From Acidobacteriaceae bacterium (lineage in GTDB: Bacteria > Acidobacteriota > Terriglobia > Terriglobales > SbA1), in the NCBI GenBank assembly GCA_003156615.1, contig PMHI01000536.1:1-7706 (forward strand): a DNA stretch of 7,706 nucleotides, written 5' to 3'. Made by a program: the position numbers and the translations under genes. The stretch's first letter is position 1; each line of letters begins with the position of its first letter. This document shows, one piece after another, positions 1 to 3,980 of this stretch. The notes beneath the pieces were generated by a model. That model ran no database searches. It worked only from the letters and a program-made list of their open reading frames with translations, and was not told the origin of the DNA.

Positions 1-655
1 CATTCCTGATGTGGACCAGGCCAAACGTGCAAGACAGCACCGCGGCCGACTGCCAGAAACCAATCGCCCGTGTCAGCGTGAACTGCGAATATCCGCGAAA
101 CAGAAAGTCCTCAAACAATCCCACCAGCAAAAACATCGTCCCCCAGAACGCCGCAAACCTCAGAATGCGCGTCCCATGCATTGCTAGATGGCCGATCTCA
201 AACACGCGCAGACCATACATCGTCCCGAGCAGCAGCGAGATGCTGGCAAATCCCCATACCGCGCCCACCCAAAACAATTTTCCCAGCGCCTGCCGCCGGG
301 GCAAACCATACAGTCCCCACCGCCGCCCCTCGACGATTCCCAGCACCACTGCCGGAAGCACGGCCGCCACCAGAAGTCCGAACTCCTCCAATATCATCGA
401 CCAAAGTCCATCCGCCCCCAGGTTGCGCGACCAAGCCCACCGGCCCGCCACAACCTGCAGCGGACAAAACATCGCCACATAAAACGCCAGTCCCCACCCT
501 GCCCTCAACCCGTCCGGACCAAAAAACACCGTTCGCACATACGATGGCTGCACCGCGGCCGCAAAATCGGGCCCCGGAACCCTCGATTCCGGCGTAGTCG
601 CTCCCGGGACCAACGGTGCCCGCTCCTGCTTCGAAATGTTTGTCCCCTCATCCAT
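1..655 (-). CDS. CPBP family intramembrane glutamic endopeptidase (partial, C-terminus beyond left edge)
   Basis: I translated the minus strand from ATG at 655-653; it stays open to the window edge (218 residues visible). An in-frame TGA at 691-689 closes the frame upstream. A GAAGG motif lies about 5 nt before the ATG and may be the ribosome binding site. Residues 1-45 are polar. Hydrophobic segments follow at about 52-72, 86-107, 127-146 and 165-182. The family motifs are recognisable: E182-D183-x3-R187-G (canonical EExxxR) and F211-x3-H215 (canonical FxxxH). The later His/Asn motif would lie past the edge. CPBP (Abi/CAAX, Rce1-like) proteins are membrane-embedded proteases; bacterial substrates are mostly unknown. 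The second Glu of motif 1 is Asp here, while the first, the catalytic Glu in studied homologues, is kept. Family assignment is firm; the substrate is not inferable. The neighbour at 797 is divergent. Confidence 0.85.
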   Translation of the reverse strand, partial: MDEGTNISKQERAPLVPGATTPESRVPGPDFAAAVQPSYVRTVFFGPDGLRAGWGLAFYVAMFCPLQVVAGRWAWSRNLGADGLWSMILEEFGLLVAAVLPAVVLGIVEGRRWGLYGLPRRQALGKLFWVGAVWGFASISLLLGTMYGLRVFEIGHLAMHGTRILRFAAFWGTMFLLVGLFEDFLFRGYSQFTLTRAIGFWQSAAVLSCTFGLVHIRN

Positions 656-661
656 TCGAAC

Positions 662-701
662 CTTCGTGTAACGAAGCCTGCCCTAAGCTCAGTCGAAGGG
701 C
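662..701. repeat. paired hairpin, REP-like intergenic element
   Basis: Two adjacent inverted repeats lie between divergent genes. The first is CTTCGT (662-667) / ACGAAG (671-676) with a 3-nt loop. The second is GCCCT (680-684) / AGGGC (697-701) with a 12-nt interior. Read on the minus strand, the second (positions 701-678) resembles a short motif of the type CCTTCGACTGAGCTTAGGG that I recall as a dispersed repeat in many environmental genomes; that recollection is unchecked. The structure is seen directly, and repeat status is inferred. It lies just upstream of the CPBP start codon, so it would fall in that gene's leader or promoter region. Confidence 0.5.
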
Positions 702-719
702 GTCCTTAGTGGTTGAACG
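702..719 (+). repeat. copy 1 of an 18-nt degenerate repeat also found at 7675-7692
   Basis: The 18 nt starting GTCCTTAGTGGTT match 7675-7692 (starting GTCCTCTGTGGTA) at 13 of 18 positions in the same orientation. Both resemble an intergenic repeat type I recall from environmental bacterial genomes (blocks such as CGTGTCCTTAGTGGTT). The pairing is seen in sequence; family membership is recollection. This copy directly follows the hairpin pair at 662-701. Confidence 0.35.
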
Positions 720-796
720 AATATTGAAAAGCTACCAAGCATCGCAGAAGTTTCCCCCAAGCGGCTCGGTCATGGTAAAACACTTCGTCCCGCCTT

Positions 797-2035
797 ATGA
801 CCCAAGTTTCCACCCGCGAACGCTTCGGCCGCCCGCAGTTTCTCGCCGGAGCCTTGCTCCTGGCCTTCCTGGCGCAAGCCGTTTGGCTCGTCCATTCCGA
901 ACTCAGCCCGGCCGAGTTGCCTGGAGAGGTCGCCGCCAGCGCCTCCGAGCAAGCCCGCCTCACCGCTGGCTGGCGCCAATTTCATGGCCGCGGCATCGCC
1001 GGTGCGCCCTTTCCCGATTCCCCAGGCTCGCTTCCTATCGAAGTCTCGCACGATGTCAACGGCTTCGATACCCAACACTCTCCACTTCTCTCGCTCCTAA
1101 CCGAAGCGCCTCTGTTGGTCTGCCCGCGGTGGCTGCTCGATTCCACCTGGCGCTGGCTCCCGCGCCTTCCTTTCCTGGCCTGCGGGCTCCTTCTCGGCGC
1201 TTCGTTGTGGTATGTCGCCCGCCGTCTCTGCGGAAACACCGGAGGATTCCTCGCTCTCACCCTCTATTGCTTTTCTCCTTCCATGATTCAGGCCAGCGCC
1301 GTCTGGCACACCGAGCCAGAAATTCTAGCCGCCTGGGGATCCTTCGGCGCCATCTTCACCGCCATCGCCGTCGCCCACACTCTCTACGCCCCGCGCGAAG
1401 TCGTTCTCTGGAACTGGCGTCGCATCTTCCTCCTCGGCGTCTCTTTAGCCATCGCCGTCGGATCCCAGTTCTCCTTGATCATCATCGTACCTCTAGCCCT
1501 GGCCTTCCTGCTCTACCTCGCGCCCATCCGCCGCGCCGCAGCCCTCACCATCTGGACCGCCGCATGTCTGCTCGCCCTAGCCCTACTGTTCGCCACCTAC
1601 TTCTTTCATCCCCACAACTTTTTCGAAGGAATGCGGCACGCCTCTTTCTGGGGAGCCACCTGGCGCAGCTTCACCGTTCTCGCCGTCTACCACCAGGTCG
1701 CGCTCGATATCCTGCGCGCCTGTCCGGCCCTTGTTCTGCTGCTGCCCATCGCCATCGCAACTTACATTGCCTGGCCGCGCACGCGTTACTTCGGCAACAC
1801 TGCTCCCGGGCTCATCGCCCTGCTCTTCATCGGACTAGGCATGGCCCATCCCGACGTAGCTGGCGCGGGATTTCTCCTCGCATCCGTTCCCTTCATCCTA
1901 ATCTTCGTCTCCGGCATCCTCGCCGACTTGATGGAAACTCCCGTTCGCCAGCTCGTGACCGCCTCCGTCTGGGGATTGGTAGCCGCCGACATCCTCTGGA
2001 CCCTGCACAAACTGGCCCAAGTCCCCCGCGGGTGA
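797..2035 (+). CDS. polytopic membrane protein, possible GT-C-type glycosyltransferase relative
   Basis: The product is 412 aa. The ATG at 797 is the first possible start after an in-frame TAA at 776-778; no Shine-Dalgarno is visible before it. A cytoplasmic-type N-terminus (Arg at 7, 9 and 12) leads into TM1 (about 14-33). A polar loop of about 60 residues follows (34-95), and then roughly nine more hydrophobic segments (about 123-141, 148-162, 176-196, 208-222, 225-242, 248-269, 306-325, 335-351, 356-376), plus a last one near 386-402. The layout of one long first extracytoplasmic loop, then an HSPLLSLL stretch (94-101) and an RLP-initiated helix (123 on), resembles ArnT/PMT-like GT-C enzymes. 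Those use a lipid-phosphate sugar donor on the outer face. A clear DE/ED catalytic pair is missing from the loop; E35, E39, E44 and E51 are the available acids. The C-terminal soluble domain common in the superfamily is absent. I do not recognise a specific family, so the enzymatic call is weak; the membrane topology is secure. Confidence 0.75.
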   Translation: MTQVSTRERFGRPQFLAGALLLAFLAQAVWLVHSELSPAELPGEVAASASEQARLTAGWRQFHGRGIAGAPFPDSPGSLPIEVSHDVNGFDTQHSPLLSLLTEAPLLVCPRWLLDSTWRWLPRLPFLACGLLLGASLWYVARRLCGNTGGFLALTLYCFSPSMIQASAVWHTEPEILAAWGSFGAIFTAIAVAHTLYAPREVVLWNWRRIFLLGVSLAIAVGSQFSLIIIVPLALAFLLYLAPIRRAAALTIWTAACLLALALLFATYFFHPHNFFEGMRHASFWGATWRSFTVLAVYHQVALDILRACPALVLLLPIAIATYIAWPRTRYFGNTAPGLIALLFIGLGMAHPDVAGAGFLLASVPFILIFVSGILADLMETPVRQLVTASVWGLVAADILWTLHKLAQVPRG

Positions 2036-2154
2036 TCATCTTGCTCTGCCCCTGCCTTGACGTTGCTCTCGCCTTCGCCCTTGGTCGTGCTCTTGCCGGC
2101 TGATGTCGACACCCGCTGCCGCCAACAACTCTTTACAGTTTCCCCACATCCGCC

Positions 2155-2185
2155 TTGCTCGCAACTCGCCTGATTGGAGTATCAT
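2155..2185 (+). promoter_or_regulatory. candidate promoter with -10 TATCAT placing +1 at the GTG start codon
   Basis: TATCAT at 2180-2185 resembles a sigma-70 -10 box. TTGCTC at 2155-2160 is a weak -35 candidate with a long 19-nt spacer. Six nucleotides separate the -10 from GTG at 2192, which would put transcription start on the start codon and make the mRNA leaderless. This fits the lack of a well-spaced Shine-Dalgarno (GGAG at 2176-2179 is 12 nt away). The rest of the 2036-2191 gap is pyrimidine-rich, and I see no gene or terminator in it. Confidence 0.35.
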
Positions 2186-2191
2186 AGTCGA

Positions 2192-2878
2192 GTGAAACGT
2201 TCCGTCCAGCGCTCGTTTCCGGCTTCGCCAGCGCTTCTGCTTATCGTCCTGCTTCCAGTTCTTCTTGTGTCCCTCAGCCCTGCTCAACACAACAGCGCGT
2301 CCGCAACTTCCTCCAGCTACGGTCACGCCGTCAGTGGCGTCGCTCCCAGCGCCGTTTCCTTCAGCCACAGCAGCTCCCTCCCGGGCGCCTCTTCCAGCAA
2401 GACTTTGCCTTCCACCAACGGCTGGAGCCACAATAACGGACATCCCCGCCACGGCGCCTCAACCGGCAATGACTATTACCCCTACCTCTATGGTCTGCCC
2501 GTGCCCTACGCTGCCGATGACGCCGGCCCTTCCGACGACGATGACGATGACGCCGAGTACCAGGGCGGTCCCACCATCTTCGACCGCCGCGGATGGGGTC
2601 CCGAATCCTACGTACCTCCGTCGTACGAAGGCCCAGCCCACACGCAAACCCAGGAAGCTTTCACCGAACCGCAGCGGATCCCGACCACGCTAATCTTCAA
2701 AGACGGTCATCAACTCGAGGTCGATAACTACGCCGTCGTCGGGCGGACGCTCTACCATCTTAGCCCCGGTCATTCCCGCAGGATCGCTCTCGCGGATCTC
2801 GATCTCCGGGCCACCGAGCAAGAGAATGACGCGCGGGGCGTCACGTTCGAGTTGCCGTCCTCGGTCCTGGCAAACTGA
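2192..2878 (+). CDS. exported protein of unknown function, first of a tandem paralogous pair
   Basis: The product is 228 aa from GTG at 2192. A TTG at 2174 in the same frame would add six residues, but GTG gives a better signal peptide: an MKRSVQR n-region, a Leu/Val core at 14-28, and likely cleavage near residue 32. Residues 33-93 are low-complexity (Ser/Ala/His/Asn), 95-107 is Tyr/Pro-rich, and six Asp run from 115 to 120. A denser C-terminal module spans about 165-221: LIFKDGH, an E-V-x-N-Y-A segment, IALADLDL, then N-x-x-RGV-x-FELP. The same module occurs in the next gene, which starts 2 nt after this stop, so the two are almost certainly co-transcribed. I recall related proteins from Acidobacteriota but know no function or domain name. 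A disordered tether with a small folded, probably beta-rich, C-terminal domain in the periplasm or on the surface is my inference. Confidence 0.8.
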   Translation: MKRSVQRSFPASPALLLIVLLPVLLVSLSPAQHNSASATSSSYGHAVSGVAPSAVSFSHSSSLPGASSSKTLPSTNGWSHNNGHPRHGASTGNDYYPYLYGLPVPYAADDAGPSDDDDDDAEYQGGPTIFDRRGWGPESYVPPSYEGPAHTQTQEAFTEPQRIPTTLIFKDGHQLEVDNYAVVGRTLYHLSPGHSRRIALADLDLRATEQENDARGVTFELPSSVLAN

Positions 2879-2880
2879 CC

Positions 2881-3651
2881 ATGCGCCCACTCGCCATCTT
2901 CGCGCTGCTGACTTCTCTCACGCCATGGGCCGCAGCCCAAAGAACCGCAACCGCACACGCCGCCGCTCCTCGCCTCGCCAGCCCGCGCCTCAACTCACCC
3001 GGTGCCAGTTTAGCTTCCAGACAAGGCGCGTATCCCTCCGGATTCCGCCGATCCTCTCCTTACACTTCTCTGCCTTTCCCGTTTTTCGGCGATTTTTTCA
3101 ATCTCGATGACATCTACTCTACCGGCTACCCCGTCGCCTCTCAGCCACCGATCATCCTCTTGCAAGCCGCCCACGCCCTAACCGGTTCCTCCGATTATCC
3201 GACTCAAGCGAAGAACGAGCGCGAATCGCCCTCGACTCAGCCGTTGATGATCGAGCTCCAGAACGGTCGCTATGTCCGCGTTACCAGCACCCCAGCCAAC
3301 GGCGAGGCTCTGCCCCTCGAGCCCAGCCACGCTCAACCCAATAATCCTCAGCCAGCCAAACAAACTCGCCCTAATTCCCCCGTCGCATCAAACTCCATCA
3401 CCCAAACACCCACGAGCAATCTGCCCCCTGCGATTCTAGTTTTTCGCGACGGACACAGCGAAGAAGTCCGCGACTACGCCATCGCCGACGGCGTCCTCTA
3501 CGCCCGCGGCGACTACTACACCGACGGATACTGGAACAAAAAGATCGCTCTCTCCACGCTCAACGTTGCCGAAACTCTCGAAGCCAATACCACGCGCCAA
3601 GTGAAATTCGTCCTACCAACATCTCCCAACGAAGTAATCACCCGCCCCTAG
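2881..3651 (+). CDS. exported protein of unknown function, second of the tandem paralogous pair
   Basis: The product is 256 aa. The ATG at 2881 lies 2 nt after the preceding TGA and has no clear Shine-Dalgarno, so translational coupling is likely. The signal peptide is short and convincing (MRPLAIFALL..., cleavage after A-A-A at 17-19). Residues 20-60 are Ala/Ser/Pro/Arg-rich. An aromatic patch (FPFFGDFFNLDD) sits at 66-77, and a middle segment at 121-134 holds PLMIELQNGRYVRV. A Pro/Asn/Gln/Thr linker follows (about 138-182). The C-terminal module at about 184-246 aligns with 165-221 of the upstream protein: ILVFRDGH for LIFKDGH, DYA for NYA, KIALSTLN for RIALADLD, and VKFVLP for VTFELP. It carries a 5-residue insertion around TDGYW (214-218). 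Function is unknown. I recall similar acidobacterial proteins ending in NEVxTRP, unverified. There are no enzyme motifs or lipobox. Confidence 0.82.
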   Translation: MRPLAIFALLTSLTPWAAAQRTATAHAAAPRLASPRLNSPGASLASRQGAYPSGFRRSSPYTSLPFPFFGDFFNLDDIYSTGYPVASQPPIILLQAAHALTGSSDYPTQAKNERESPSTQPLMIELQNGRYVRVTSTPANGEALPLEPSHAQPNNPQPAKQTRPNSPVASNSITQTPTSNLPPAILVFRDGHSEEVRDYAIADGVLYARGDYYTDGYWNKKIALSTLNVAETLEANTTRQVKFVLPTSPNEVITRP

Positions 3652-3683
3652 TCTTCCAGGTTTCCCGCATCCAAATCTCGCCG

Positions 3684-3709
3684 CCGAGGTTTTGCCCTTT
3701 GAACCTCGG
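3684..3709 (+). terminator. strong hairpin after the paralogous pair, candidate terminator
   Basis: A perfect 8-bp inverted repeat, CCGAGGTT (3684-3691) / AACCTCGG (3702-3709), with a 10-nt loop lies 32 nt after the stop of the preceding gene. No U-tract follows, so it is not a classical intrinsic terminator. It could be a non-canonical terminator, a 3'-end stabiliser or an mRNA processing site. The following bases to about 3800 hold nothing else that I can name. Confidence 0.45.
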
Positions 3710-3802
3710 AGCCTGCCTTGAGCCAAGCCCCAGGGCCCCCGGTGGTTAACGATTTTGGGACACTCGACACTGCCCTAGCTGCAGCCATCACACCCCGCAG
3801 CG

Positions 3803-3811
3803 TGCTACAAT
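3803..3811 (+). promoter_or_regulatory. extended -10 promoter, probably driving gyrA
   Basis: TGCTACAAT at 3803-3811 matches the extended -10 consensus TGnTATAAT at all but one defined position. No TTGACA-like -35 is visible at 16-18 nt upstream, which is typical for extended -10 promoters. Transcription would start near 3818, giving a 5' UTR of about 163 nt before the gyrA ATG. gyrase promoters are often sensitive to supercoiling in other bacteria; whether this one is cannot be read from sequence. Confidence 0.55.
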
Positions 3812-3867
3812 ATGGGTTCGATCCAAATACCAACTAACCGCCTGTAAATGCAACCGTTTAGCCCCAA

Positions 3868-3899
3868 CTTCGCGACGCTCAAAGCACCCAGCGTCGAAG
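3868..3899 (+). other. stem-loop in the gyrA 5' leader
   Basis: CTTCG-CG-ACGCT (3868-3879) can pair with AGCGTCGAAG (3890-3899), leaving a 2-nt CG bulge and a 10-nt loop. That gives ten base pairs, mostly G-C. It lies 81 nt before the gyrA start and within the predicted transcript. No U-tract follows, so it is not an attenuator of the usual kind. It also overlaps a 40-codon reading frame at 3848-3970. Confidence 0.45.
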
Positions 3900-3901
3900 T
3901 C

Positions 3902-3931
3902 CCAGCAGGAATAAAACCAGCAGGGATAAAA
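3902..3931 (+). repeat. 15-bp tandem duplication in the gyrA leader
   Basis: Two adjacent 15-nt units, CCAGCAGGAATAAAA (3902-3916) and CCAGCAGGGATAAAA (3917-3931), differ at one base. Each contains a purine-rich AGCAGG core like a Shine-Dalgarno, but they lie 50 nt or more from the gyrA ATG. In the 3848-3970 frame each unit encodes PAGIK, so the duplication is neutral to that frame. Confidence 0.7.
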
Positions 3932-3961
3932 GAAGAGCCATTCGCGAGAAGCCAAAGACCC

Positions 3962-3978
3962 GAGACCTGAGACCTGAG
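3962..3978 (+). repeat. 7-bp tandem repeat abutting the gyrA start
   Basis: GAGACCT occurs twice back to back (3962-3975), followed by a third partial GAG (3976-3978) just before the gyrA ATG at 3981. It occupies the place where a Shine-Dalgarno would be, and no strong AGGAG is present. It resembles GAGACC(C/T) runs I recall from intergenic DNA of this kind of genome (unverified). Confidence 0.55.
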
Positions 3979-3980
3979 CC

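Noticed and set aside
198..497. Minus-strand open frame of 99 codons in the CPBP gene
   Set aside because: It is Gly-rich without motifs and lies in a different frame from the CPBP reading, which carries recognisable family motifs through the whole stretch.
771..781. TGGTAAAAC as an extended -10 promoter for the membrane protein gene
   Set aside because: The match is only four of six in the -10 hexamer, with no -35, and it is too close to the start codon to judge.
616..2103. Long open frame of 495 codons on the plus strand overlapping the membrane protein gene
   Set aside because: Its product is an implausible Arg/Pro/Ser/His-rich string. The 797 frame gives clear membrane helices, so this is an overlapping frame kept open by high GC.
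2174..2191. TTG at 2174 as the start of the first paralogue
   Set aside because: It would overlap the candidate -10 box and add six residues before an already good signal peptide. The GTG at 2192 is preferred.
3684..3709. Hairpin as a riboswitch
   Set aside because: It is a single simple stem-loop upstream of the gyrA promoter, not in a leader, and shows no multi-helix ligand-binding architecture.
3902..3978. Short repeats in the gyrA leader as a CRISPR remnant
   Set aside because: The units are directly adjacent with no spacers, only two copies each, and the two repeat types are unrelated.
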